This document shows, piece by piece, positions 19,327-28,046 of a DNA stretch of 39,741 bases. The position numbers and the translations under genes are program-made. The notes under the pieces were generated by a model. That model saw only the letters and a list, made by a program, of their open reading frames with translations. It had not been told where the DNA came from and did no database searches. The stretch spans positions 1 to 39,741 of the forward strand of contig CALUXR010000018.1 of assembly GCA_944324795.1 (NCBI GenBank). Direction: 5' to 3'. Within the stretch, counting starts at the first letter, position 1. The number at the start of each line of letters is the position of its first letter. Source of the DNA: an uncultured Acholeplasmatales bacterium (GTDB lineage Bacteria; Bacillota_I; Bacilli_A; Acholeplasmatales; Anaeroplasmataceae).

Positions 19327-20393
19327 CACTTCAACCTCATTTCTGTTTCAGCATTAAATAAAAATACTTTATTAGGTTTTAAATGGAATCTTACCTTTCC
19401 TGATGTAGGAACTTTAACGTCTGCATCAACGATAGTTCTAATAGTAGGTTTTGTACTTTCAGGATGAGTTGATACAATAGATATATCTCTACCCATAACT
19501 TCTAGTTGTCTAATATCTGTTGAGAATTCTCCATCATCAGCAACTATAAATCCTTCAGGACGAATACCAACAAACACATCTTGATCTTCAAACTCAGTAT
19601 CTAAGACTTTTTCATCAGCAATATAAACACCACCATCTTTAATATAGCCTTTAAAGATGTTAATAGGTGGAGTTCCAAGGAAGTTTGCAACAAATAGGTT
19701 AACTGGATCATCATAAACATCTTGTGGCTTTCCTACTTGTTGAACAACACCAAGTTTCATAACAACAATGTAATCAGAAATTGACATTGCTTCTTCTTGG
19801 TCGTGTGTAACAAATATTGTTGTAACACCTGTTTCTCTTTGAATACGTTTAATTTCTTCTCTTGTTTGTAGACGAAGTCTAGCATCTAGATTTGATAATG
19901 GTTCATCTAGCAACAATACATTAGGACTCTTAACAAGGGCGCGTGCAATCGCAACTCTTTGTTGTTGACCACCTGATAATTCACTAGGTTTACGATCCAT
20001 CAAATTTTCAATTTGAACAATTTTTGCAACTTCAAATGCCCTAACTGCAGCCTCTTTTTTATTCCATTTTAAATTTAAAAGTGGGAAAATAATATTTTGT
20101 GCTACAGTCATATGAGGATATAAGGCATAATTTTGGAAAACTAAGCCAATTCCTCTTTTTTCAGGTGCTAAATCAGTTACATCATCTTCACCAAAGAAAA
20201 TTCTTCCTGATGTGGGTTCTTGTAAACCTGAAATCATGTAAAGTGTTGTAGATTTTCCACAACCAGAAGGGCCAAGTAAACCAATTAATTTGCCATCTGG
20301 AATTTCTATATTTAAATCATCGACGGCTCTTGTTACCTCACTTTTCTTCTTATTTGTGAAAATCTTAGTTAAATGTTCTAATACAACCTTCAT
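19326..20393 (-). CDS. CUT1 ABC importer ATPase, MsmX/UgpC type
   Basis: The start is ATG at 20393, behind GGAGGA; the upstream in-frame TTG at 20405 is part of the ribosome site. The product, about 355 residues, has Walker A GPSGCGKST, Q-loop FQNYALYPHMTV, signature LSGGQQQR, Walker B VLLLDEP and H-loop THDQ, then a TOBE-type regulatory tail (VFVGIRPEGF). It energises the two permeases encoded downstream. First gene of a six-gene operon that runs to 9565. The gene uses TGA as stop. Confidence 0.95.
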   Translation of the reverse strand: MKVVLEHLTKIFTNKKKSEVTRAVDDLNIEIPDGKLIGLLGPSGCGKSTTLYMISGLQEPTSGRIFFGEDDVTDLAPEKRGIGLVFQNYALYPHMTVAQNIIFPLLNLKWNKKEAAVRAFEVAKIVQIENLMDRKPSELSGGQQQRVAIARALVKSPNVLLLDEPLSNLDARLRLQTREEIKRIQRETGVTTIFVTHDQEEAMSISDYIVVMKLGVVQQVGKPQDVYDDPVNLFVANFLGTPPINIFKGYIKDGGVYIADEKVLDTEFEDQDVFVGIRPEGFIVADDGEFSTDIRQLEVMGRDISIVSTHPESTKPTIRTIVDADVKVPTSGKVRFHLKPNKVFLFNAETEMRLK

Positions 20394-20421
20394 AAATTCC
20401 TCCAATTGAGTAAATATTTCC

Positions 20422-20440
20422 TTTATGATTTTATCATAAA
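20422..20440 (-). promoter_or_regulatory. Palindromic operator candidate at the importer operon start site
   Basis: TTTATGAT, a 3-base spacer and ATCATAAA form a perfect 8+8 inverted repeat. It lies between the predicted -10 box and the ribosome site, over the expected transcription start. A repressor bound here would block the importer-nuclease operon. The regulator is unknown. Confidence 0.45.
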
Positions 20441-20447
20441 ACTAAAT

Positions 20448-20477
20448 AATATAAAAGATTTTTGTCATACTTTACAA
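20448..20477 (-). promoter_or_regulatory. Promoter of the importer-nuclease operon
   Basis: TTGTAA (20472-20477), an 18-base spacer and TATATT (20448-20453) on the minus strand. No clear U-tailed terminator separates it from asnS, so read-through from asnS is also possible. Confidence 0.55.
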
Positions 20478-20494
20478 TGTTTTTACATTATAAA

Positions 20495-21874
20495 TTAGAA
20501 TTCTATATTCTTTGGTGTTCTTGGGAATGGAATTACATCACGAATATTTTCAACACCAGTGATATACATTAAAAGTCTTTCGAATCCCATACCAAATCCA
20601 CTGTGAATACAACCACCATAACGACGTGTGTTTAAATACCAATCCATAGATTCAGGTTTAATGTTAAATTCTTTCATTCTATTTAACAATAAATCCATTC
20701 TTTCTTCTCTTTGTGAACCGCCACATAATTCACCTGAGCCTGGTACTAATAGGTCAACTGCTGCCACTGTTGACTTATCATCATTTAAACGCATATAGAA
20801 AGCTTTAATTTCTTCAGGCCAATCTTTAACAAAGACAGGACATTTAAAATATGTCTCTGTTAAGTACTTTTCATGCTCCCTACCTAAGTCTTTTCCATAC
20901 TCTGGTTTGTCTTCAAAATTAACCTTAGCTTCTTTTAAAATTGTAATGGCGTCATGATGACTAATTCTTACAAAATCTTTATTTAAAACATTCTCTAGAC
21001 GAGTAATTAAACCTTTTTCAACAAATTTGTCAAAGAAAGCCATCTCTTCTTTTGCATGTTCTAAAACATAACTAATGATGTATTTTACCATTTCTTCCAT
21101 AATATCCATATCATCGTTGATATCTGCGAAAGCCATTTCTGGTTCAATCATCCAAAATTCACTAGCATGCCTTAACGTATTAGAATTTTCAGCTCTAAAT
21201 GCTGGTCCAAATGTATAAACATTGCTAAAGGCTAAAGCGAAACTTTCAGCTTCTAATTGCCCTGTAACCGTTAAGTTTGCTTGTTTTCCAAAGAAATCTT
21301 TAGAATAATCTATTTCTTTACCATCTAATTTATTTAAATCAAGTGTAGTAACTTGAAACATTTGTCCTGCTCCTTCACCGTCATTAGCCGTAATGATTGG
21401 TGTATGAACATATACAAATCTTTTTTCTTGAAAAAAATGATGAATTGCCATTGCACAAATGCTTCTTACTCTAAATACAGCACTAAATAAATTAGTTCTA
21501 GGTCTTAAATCTGCATGTTCTCTTAAAAATTCTCTTGTATGACGTTTAGGTTGAATAGGATATGTTTCATCACATCCTCCAAGCAATGTATATTTTGTAG
21601 CTTTAACCTCAAATGGTTGAGCATTATTTGGAGTTAGTACTACTACACCTTCTATTTCAATTGACATACCTGCTCTTGCTTTTCTAGCTTCAGCTACGCC
21701 AATTGTATCTTCATCATATACTATTTGAATGGATTCAAAAAAAGTTCCATCATTTAACATTATAAAGCCAAAAGATTTTTGATTACGATTGTTTCTAACC
21801 CAACCTCTTAACAAAACTTTTTTTCCTTCATAACTCTTAGCATCTTCAAAAATTTGATAACTTAAATCTCTCAT
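20495..21874 (-). CDS. asnS: Asparaginyl-tRNA synthetase
   Basis: This 459-residue class IIb synthetase charges tRNA-Asn with asparagine. The N-terminal OB anticodon-binding domain ([11 protein letters not shown]...[10 protein letters not shown]) is followed by the class II catalytic core. Motif 2 is [21 protein letters not shown], broken here as [11 protein letters not shown] and EFWMIEPE. Motif 3 is [15 protein letters not shown]. Length and motifs fit AsnRS rather than AspRS. A T-box leader lies upstream with an AAC triplet placed as specifier. The ATG follows AAAGGAGAAAATAT. An A7 run within the gene is in frame. Confidence 0.97.
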   Translation of the reverse strand: MRDLSYQIFEDAKSYEGKKVLLRGWVRNNRNQKSFGFIMLNDGTFFESIQIVYDEDTIGVAEARKARAGMSIEIEGVVVLTPNNAQPFEVKATKYTLLGGCDETYPIQPKRHTREFLREHADLRPRTNLFSAVFRVRSICAMAIHHFFQEKRFVYVHTPIITANDGEGAGQMFQVTTLDLNKLDGKEIDYSKDFFGKQANLTVTGQLEAESFALAFSNVYTFGPAFRAENSNTLRHASEFWMIEPEMAFADINDDMDIMEEMVKYIISYVLEHAKEEMAFFDKFVEKGLITRLENVLNKDFVRISHHDAITILKEAKVNFEDKPEYGKDLGREHEKYLTETYFKCPVFVKDWPEEIKAFYMRLNDDKSTVAAVDLLVPGSGELCGGSQREERMDLLLNRMKEFNIKPESMDWYLNTRRYGGCIHSGFGMGFERLLMYITGVENIRDVIPFPRTPKNIEF

Positions 21875-21903
21875 ATATTTTCTCCTTTTATTAACATTTT
21901 GAA

Positions 21904-22117
21904 CTTAAGGACGCCAAAAAAACGGCGCGGTACCACCTTAATTCTGAATTATAATTCAGCACTCAAATCTGTTAACGCCAGAAACGGATAGTTCTAATTA
22001 ATTTCTTCTATCATTTAAAGATGTTGTCCGATAGCCTAGTTTATTTGTTTCCACCAACCACAAATTCTCTATAAAACTTCTAGCTATCTTTCTTCTTATC
22101 ATTACTTTTCTTATTGC
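21904..22117 (-). ncRNA. T-box riboswitch leader of asnS, possibly translational
   Basis: The T-box core AAGGTGGTACCGCG is at 21926-21939. The antiterminator/antisequestrator can be drawn fully: UAAGG, bulge UGGUACC, GCGCC, a loop with U7, GGCGU, CCUUA. Stem I upstream includes a GGTTGGTGGAAAC distal-loop motif. An AAC asparagine codon at 22023-22025 is placed as specifier and is followed by A. A second AAC at 21991-21993 is less well placed. No U-tailed terminator is seen between the T-box and the start codon. UCCUU of the T-box 3' strand is complementary to AAGGA of the asnS ribosome site, so control may be by sequestering the ribosome site. Confidence 0.88.
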
Positions 22118-22123
22118 AACATA

Positions 22124-22152
22124 ATAATACAACAAAATTTTACTTTTGTCCA
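22124..22152 (-). promoter_or_regulatory. Promoter of the asnS T-box leader
   Basis: TGGACA (22147-22152), a 17-base spacer and TATTAT (22124-22129) on the minus strand, just before the leader RNA. Confidence 0.75.
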
Positions 22153-22222
22153 TTAAAAACTGAATATTTATCCATTTTAAACATAACAAAAATATAAGTA
22201 TAATCTTGTTTTTTTATTTCAG

Positions 22223-22249
22223 CAAAAAAATAAGTCTCCTTAGAGACTT
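22223..22249 (-). terminator. Terminator overlapping the stop of the small membrane protein
   Basis: AAGTCTC (22232-22238) pairs with GAGACTT (22243-22249) around a 4-base loop, followed by seven T's on the minus strand. The hairpin includes part of the stop codon at 22248-22250. Confidence 0.92.
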
Positions 22250-22799
22250 ACTTAATTAATAATGTTCTACCTAAACCAAGTACAGCACATATCGCTGAAC
22301 AAGCCATACCTAAATAGGCTCCAACAGCAGGTTGATAATAATCTGCTGCCCCTAGTGAATCAGAACCAGCGATTGATACATAATTAGGAACAAAAATCAA
22401 CATAACTGCCGCAGCAACAAAACATACAACCCCAATTAAACTTAATAGTTTAGATTTTGGAATATTTAAAACAATACCAGCAACAACTAAAATTAATGGA
22501 ATTAAAGCTACAAAACTAAAATTTAAAATATTTGCTGTTGATTCAAATATAGAATCTTCTGCTACTGTTTCAGAATAACCAAATACTATTTGCATACCAT
22601 TAAATTTAGTATGTTCTGCAAGTGCATCTTGAATCTCCCCTATAAGATCATCAAATATACCAATCCCTGTTGATTCTACTTCCTTAAGTGTTACAGCATC
22701 TAAAAATAAGAATAAAACAACACCTAATATTGCAACTACCAAAATACCAATTGTTAAATAAAAAGGTAATTGCGAATTAACTTTTTTCTTTTTTGCCAT
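22248..22799 (-). CDS. Small membrane protein, unknown function
   Basis: This 183-residue protein was not recognised. A lysine-rich N-terminus (MAKKKK) precedes one membrane helix (about residues 13-33), an exposed loop of about 50 residues, then three helices (about 88-109, 116-136 and 157-180). It has its own strong promoter, ribosome site (AAAGGAGG) and terminator, so it is a single-gene unit. No neighbour suggests a role. Confidence 0.8.
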   Translation of the reverse strand: MAKKKKVNSQLPFYLTIGILVVAILGVVLFLFLDAVTLKEVESTGIGIFDDLIGEIQDALAEHTKFNGMQIVFGYSETVAEDSIFESTANILNFSFVALIPLILVVAGIVLNIPKSKLLSLIGVVCFVAAAVMLIFVPNYVSIAGSDSLGAADYYQPAVGAYLGMACSAICAVLGLGRTLLIK

Positions 22800-22824
22800 T
22801 AAAATAGCCTCCTTTATTGCTTAT

Positions 22825-22853
22825 ATTATACTAATAAAACCGCATTTATTCAA
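22825..22853 (-). promoter_or_regulatory. Sigma-A promoter of the small membrane protein
   Basis: TTGAAT (22848-22853), a 17-base spacer and TATAAT (22825-22830) on the minus strand. The rest of 22854-22986 is AT-rich and shows nothing else I can name. Confidence 0.85.
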
Positions 22854-22986
22854 TATTGATATAATTTTTATTAGACATTTGTAATACCAATTATAATTTT
22901 CATTAATTCATCTATTAACAATTTAAATTTTTAAAGAATCTAGATTATCTTTATATTATCTAATTATTTCTATAAGTAAAAAATAA

Positions 22987-24323
22987 TTAATTTAGATTAT
23001 TAATTATAATTGGTGCTAAATAAATTGGTTTAAATTCTAACATTTCTTTATTACCTATATCTTTTTGAGAAAATAAAATTCTTCTAGAAATACATGATGA
23101 ATATTTTATAGAAAATACATCTATTGATTTATGATTATTAATATTAGATGATTTAACTTCAATTGGAATTATTTTATTATTATCACTTACTAAAAAATCA
23201 ATTTCATAAGGCCTTGATTTATCTTTTTCATACCATAAATGATAATATAATTCTCTATTACTTGTTTTTATTATTTGAGCTAACACATTTTCATATAAAT
23301 AACCTAAATTAGCTTCTAATTTATCACTCAATAATTTATTGTAGATGTTTTCAGAAATTATCCTTTTATCATTAAATAACATTGTCGTAAATAAACCAAT
23401 ATCTGCTAAATATAATTTAAATTGTTTAAGATTTCTTGTTAAATTTAAAGCTATACTAGGCTTTGTTATGTTATAACAAATTAAAACAGTTTTAGAATCA
23501 ATTGGGTCATATAATAATTTCTCATCTTTAGAGGTTATTTTTTTGTTTACAGCCTTACTTAACCTAAATTTATAATTACCTAAAGCTAGTTGACTAGGTA
23601 TTGAATCATAGATCATTGAAATACGACCACTTGGATCTATTTTTTTAAAATCATCCTTATATAAAGATATTATTTCTTTTTTATTTTATCAATTTCTAAA
23701 AATGACTTTTTTTCTATATATGCTTCTACAGCTTGTGGCATTCCACCAACAGCCATATATATTCTAAAATCGCGCATCAATATTCTATTAGTACTTTCAC
23801 CTAATGGCCTATTAGCTTTTAATATTTCTTCAAATAAAGAATAATCTTTATTACATGCCCAACAAAACTCTTCATAATCTAGGGGATAAACATCTATTTT
23901 CATTTCTTCTGATGGTATTAAAATATCTTTTATATTCTTTTTAATACTAATTAAAGAACCAGTTTCAATATAACTATATCTACCATCTTTAATTAAATGT
24001 TTTATAGCTTGTCTAGCTTTAGGAAAAAGTTGAATTTGATCAAATATAATAACTGATTCGTGTTCATATAACTTAGAACCTGTCACTGATTGTAATCTTA
24101 AAAAGAAAATGTCTAAATTAGAAATATCATCAAAAACATCAAGAATTTCCTTTGAAACATTAGAAAAGTCAATTAAAATAAATGATTTATAATTTTCTTT
24201 AGCAAAGTTAATAGCAATTGTACTCTTCCCAACCCGCCTAGCTCCTTCAAGAAGTATAGCATATCTATCGCTGTATTTTTCTTTCCATGAATATAATTTA
24301 TCTAGTACTTTGCGCTTAAAAAT
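22987..24323 (-). pseudogene. DUF4143/AAA_14-family ATPase, frameshifted, start codon apparently lost
   Basis: Walker A (LLEGARRVGKST) and Walker B (VIIFDQIQLFPKARQ, with Gln in place of the usual Glu after Asp) are in the piece that stops at 23670. The DUF4143 domain, with EIDFLVSDNN...PIEVKSS, is in the other frame (22987 to about 23680). Adding one A to an A6 run near 23682-23687 restores a continuous protein. By comparison with the intact copy at 38327, the expected start after GAGGTG falls on ATT at 24323, reading (I)FKRKVLDKLYSW. The upstream ATG at 24347 overlaps the predicted -10 box and would hardly be transcribed. Two lesions suggest real decay. An unusual ATT start cannot be excluded. 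Confidence 0.82.
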
Positions 24324-24345
24324 TTTAACCACCTCTTCCGCCCAC

Positions 24346-24374
24346 ATTTTAATATTATGGTTTCGTTTTCGCAA
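24346..24374 (-). promoter_or_regulatory. Promoter of the second ATPase pseudogene
   Basis: TTGCGA (24369-24374), a 17-base spacer and TAAAAT (24346-24351) on the minus strand. The -10 box overlaps the ATG at 24345-24347, which argues against that ATG as the start. Confidence 0.55.
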
Positions 24375-24481
24375 TACTTTGCTTTTTTAAATATCACTTA
24401 AACTATAATTCAAAGGATTTATCATGTATCTTATATTTGGTTTTTATAAATAGAATTATAGCTTAAATAAGCCATTAAAAA

Positions 24482-24510
24482 GATAAAAAGGAATGAGTTT
24501 AATTCATTCC
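24482..24510 (-). terminator. Terminator of the ABC exporter operon
   Basis: GGAATGA (24490-24496) pairs with TCATTCC (24504-24510), followed by five T's on the minus strand. The loop contains part of the stop codon at 24499-24501. Confidence 0.9.
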
Positions 24511-26286
24511 ATTTTCCATATGCTTATATTGAATTTCATAAAGAGAATAATATAAACCTTTCTTTTTTAATAATTCCTGATGAGTTCCAACTTCTACAAT
24601 TTGACCTTTCTTTAATACTAATATTTGGTCAGCATGTTGAATTGTTGATAATCTATGGGCAACAATTAACATAGTTCCTACATTCATCATTTTTTCTAAA
24701 CTTTGTTGAATTAATATTTCAGTTTCTGTATCAATATTAGCAGTTGCTTCATCTAAAATCATTATATTTGGTTTATGTATTACTGTTCTTGCAAAAGATA
24801 TTAATTGTCTTTCCCCTGCTGAAAAATTAACCCCTCTTTCTAATACTTTATGATCATATGCATCTGGTAATCTTTCAATAAATCTATCAGCGTTAACATA
24901 TTTAACTGCATTTATAACATCTTCTCTTGTAAATTTTTTATCTCTTAAAGTAATATTTGATTCAATTGAACCAGAAAACATAAATACGTCTTGTAACATC
25001 TGTCCGATATGACGTCTTAAACTTTCAATTTTAATATTCATTATATCGATATCATCAATATAAATATGCCCTTTTTGAATATCATAATTTCGAACTATTA
25101 AAGCTAATATTGTTGTCTTTCCTGCTCCTGTAGCCCCAACAAAGGCTGCGGTTTGTTTTGGCATGATTGTAAATGATACATCTTTTAAAATCCAATTTTC
25201 AGCATTATAGGCAAACCAAACATGGTCGAATACTATTTTTCCTTCAAAATGGTCAATATCTATTGCATCTTCTTTATCTAAAACAATCTTTTTAGTATCT
25301 AATATTGTTAAGATTTTTTCTGTTGAAGCAAAAGCTTGTTGAAGTTGATTAAATAATTCTGCTAATTGTTGAATTGGATTAAAGAATGAACTTATGTATC
25401 CATAAAATGAAACAAAAGATGGTAATTTTAATTTATTTTGCATAATTAAATTAATACCAAAATAAATTACTATCATTTGACATATTACATATAAAACGTA
25501 GATAGTTGGTTGAAATATACCAAAAACTAATATTTCTTTTAATGAACTTTTCTTTAAAGCTTGATTTTTTTCTTTAAATTCTTTATATTTCTTTTCTTCT
25601 TGATTAAATATTTGTGTTACTTTCATACCTGAAATATTTTCAGATAAAAATGAGTTGATAGCTGATACGTTTTGTCTAACTTCTCTATATGCATTTCTTG
25701 AATTTTTTCTAAATATTATAGTAACAAAAACTAAAAATGGAACTACACATAATAACATTAAAGTTAATTGCCATGAAATTATACTCATTATAATTATAAC
25801 AATAATAATTGTTAAAATATAACGTAAGAAATTAACTAAAACATTACTAAAAAAATCATTTAAAGTGGCTGTATCTGATGTAACTCTTGTTACTAAACGA
25901 CCTATTGGTTGTTCATTTATTTGGGCAATAGCTAAAGATTCTATATGAGAAAAAATATCTGTTCTAATGTTAAATAATATTTTTTGACCTAATTTTTGAA
26001 GTAACATTGAATTATAAAAATTGATAAAAGCTTGAATTATAATTAATAAAATAAATGCCCCTATTAATAAAAAACTATATAGCATTTTAGTATTAATATT
26101 TAATTCTTTATCAATTAAAAATGAGACAATTTGTCCTTGCATTAAAGGTGGCATTAAATCAATTATTACTAAAACTAATGTTAACAAAAATCCTACAATA
26201 AAGCCTTTATAATATGGTTTAGCAAAATTAATTAATCTTTTAATTATTTCACTATCTTTATATTTTCTTGATATATCTTTTACCAT
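24499..26286 (-). CDS. Heterodimeric ABC exporter, catalytic-glutamate subunit
   Basis: This 595-residue protein has a six-helix type IV exporter membrane domain (about residues 25-320) and an ATPase domain. Walker A is GATGAGKTT. The signature is altered to FSAGERQ. Walker B keeps the catalytic glutamate (IMILDEAT) and the H-loop is AHRLST. Together with its partner this matches TM288/LmrD-like subunits of heterodimers with one active and one degenerate ATP site. Such pumps export lipids, peptides or drugs. Its ATG overlaps the partner's TAA by one base. The operon with uppP and cls fits a role at the cell envelope. Confidence 0.9.
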   Translation of the reverse strand: MVKDISRKYKDSEIIKRLINFAKPYYKGFIVGFLLTLVLVIIDLMPPLMQGQIVSFLIDKELNINTKMLYSFLLIGAFILLIIIQAFINFYNSMLLQKLGQKILFNIRTDIFSHIESLAIAQINEQPIGRLVTRVTSDTATLNDFFSNVLVNFLRYILTIIIVIIIMSIISWQLTLMLLCVVPFLVFVTIIFRKNSRNAYREVRQNVSAINSFLSENISGMKVTQIFNQEEKKYKEFKEKNQALKKSSLKEILVFGIFQPTIYVLYVICQMIVIYFGINLIMQNKLKLPSFVSFYGYISSFFNPIQQLAELFNQLQQAFASTEKILTILDTKKIVLDKEDAIDIDHFEGKIVFDHVWFAYNAENWILKDVSFTIMPKQTAAFVGATGAGKTTILALIVRNYDIQKGHIYIDDIDIMNIKIESLRRHIGQMLQDVFMFSGSIESNITLRDKKFTREDVINAVKYVNADRFIERLPDAYDHKVLERGVNFSAGERQLISFARTVIHKPNIMILDEATANIDTETEILIQQSLEKMMNVGTMLIVAHRLSTIQHADQILVLKKGQIVEVGTHQELLKKKGLYYSLYEIQYKHMENGMN

Positions 26287-28037
26287 TAATCATTAACCTC
26301 CTTTTCTAATGTTTGGAGTTTAACCATTTCTTGATAAAGATTACTAGATTTCATTAAAGTATTATGATTACCAATTCCAACAATCTTACCTTCATCAAGT
26401 AATATTATTAAATCTAAATCTTTAACTGTCGATATCCTATGACTAACCATAATTGTAGTCTTACCTTTTCTTAATTTTCTTAAATTAGTCAATATTTTTT
26501 CTTCTGTTTTAGTATCAACTGCGGAAACACTATCATCAAAAATCATTATTGGTGGGTTTTTAATTAAAGCTCTTGCGATACTTACTCTTTGTTTTTGTCC
26601 TCCTGATAACGTAACCCCACGTTCACCAAGAATCGTTTGATAACCCTCTTGAAATTCTTTAATATTATCATGAACATCAGCCATACTTGCTGAATTTATA
26701 ATATCTTCATCACTTATATCATTATTAAAAGCGAAAGCAATATTATTTCTAATAGTATCTGAAAACAAAAAATTGTCTTGTGGTACATATCCTATATTTT
26801 CTCTAACCTGTTTAAAAGGTAAGTTCATTATATCTACATCATCTAAAAACAGCTCGTTTTCTTCAACATTATACATTCTTAATAATAGATCAACTAAAGT
26901 AGATTTACCACTACCTGTTTTACCAAGAATACCTACCATTTGTCCTTTATTTATAACAAAACTTATATCATTTAAAATTGGTGTATCAGCATCAGCGTAT
27001 TGAAAATTTAAATGTTTAAATTCAATTTTTCCGTTAATTTGACTATTTATAATCTCTTTATTATCAGTTATTTCTGGTAATTCATCTAATAATTTGCTGA
27101 CACGACCTAGGCTTGCTTTAGCTTGACTACGCAAATTAATTAACTGACCAATAGCCATCATCGGCCAAGTTAAAGTATTAAAATATGAGACATATTCTGT
27201 TAAGTTGCCAACACTAAAATTATAATCAGCACCTATTGAATAAACTCCACCTGCAAAAATAACTGCAACTATTAAATTTAATACTAATGTTATAGCTACA
27301 TTAAGTAACATATAATAGCGTAAAAAATCCATATTTTTGTCATAATTATCTTTATTAACTTCATTAAAAGCTTCCATTTCTTCTTTTTCTTTAACGAAAG
27401 CTTTAATAACATTAATACCTGTAAAATTTTCTTGAGCAAAATCAGATAAATCTTCATATGCTTTTTGGCGGATGCTAAACTTTTCTTCCATTTTATTACC
27501 TAAAAAGAAAGAAGCTACAGCTATAGCAACAGCAGGTATTAAAACAATTAACGTTAAAATCCAATTTAATATAAACATTTTAATTAAAGCTATTGAACCT
27601 AAGAAAATAAAATCGATTAACATTACTGTTCCTTGTCCAAAGAAAGCCCTAATTGTTTGTAAATCATTAGTATATAAAGCCATTAGAACGCCTGTTTTAT
27701 GCTTTTTATAATAGTTATAACTTAATTCTTCACTATGTAAAAACATCATATCGCGCATATCAGCTTCAATTCTTACACCAACCCCAAATATACAATACCG
27801 CCATGTAAAACGTCCACAAAACATTATAATAGCTATTATTCCAATCCACATAACAGCATTATTTAAAATATTTAAATTATTAAAAATAGAACCATCTTCA
27901 GTTGCATCTATTAAATCACCAAATATTTCTGGTATCATTAATTGAAAATAATCAATAACTATTAAGGCTACAATCCCTAAAAAGAAGAACCAAAAATATT
28001 TTTTATAAAATTTATTAACATGTTTACCAAATAACAT
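26286..28037 (-). CDS. Heterodimeric ABC exporter, degenerate-Walker-B subunit
   Basis: This 583-residue protein has six membrane helices followed by an ATPase domain. Walker A is GKTGSGKST, Q-loop YVPQDNFLF, a normal signature LSGGQKQR, and Walker B IMIFDDSVSAVD. In the last, Asp replaces the catalytic Glu, as in TM287/LmrC-like subunits. Its intact signature therefore completes the active site that uses the partner's glutamate. ATG follows AGAGGT, nine bases after the uppP stop codon. Confidence 0.9.
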   Translation of the reverse strand: MLFGKHVNKFYKKYFWFFFLGIVALIVIDYFQLMIPEIFGDLIDATEDGSIFNNLNILNNAVMWIGIIAIIMFCGRFTWRYCIFGVGVRIEADMRDMMFLHSEELSYNYYKKHKTGVLMALYTNDLQTIRAFFGQGTVMLIDFIFLGSIALIKMFILNWILTLIVLIPAVAIAVASFFLGNKMEEKFSIRQKAYEDLSDFAQENFTGINVIKAFVKEKEEMEAFNEVNKDNYDKNMDFLRYYMLLNVAITLVLNLIVAVIFAGGVYSIGADYNFSVGNLTEYVSYFNTLTWPMMAIGQLINLRSQAKASLGRVSKLLDELPEITDNKEIINSQINGKIEFKHLNFQYADADTPILNDISFVINKGQMVGILGKTGSGKSTLVDLLLRMYNVEENELFLDDVDIMNLPFKQVRENIGYVPQDNFLFSDTIRNNIAFAFNNDISDEDIINSASMADVHDNIKEFQEGYQTILGERGVTLSGGQKQRVSIARALIKNPPIMIFDDSVSAVDTKTEEKILTNLRKLRKGKTTIMVSHRISTVKDLDLIILLDEGKIVGIGNHNTLMKSSNLYQEMVKLQTLEKEVND

Positions 28038-28046
28038 AATTACCTC

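Noticed and set aside
20391-20405. TTG at 20405 as the start of the importer ATPase
   Set aside because: That TTG is part of TTGGAGGA, the ribosome site for the ATG at 20393.
21991-21993. AAC at this site as the T-box specifier
   Set aside because: The AAC at 22023-22025 is better placed, directly below the upper Stem I helix and followed by A. This one probably lies in Stem II.
21998-22189. 63-residue open frame upstream of asnS
   Set aside because: It lies inside the T-box leader and its promoter; its codons are explained by RNA structure and no ribosome site precedes it.
24345-24347. ATG as the start of the second ATPase pseudogene
   Set aside because: It overlaps the predicted -10 box, and alignment with the intact copy places the start 24 bases further in, at an ATT.
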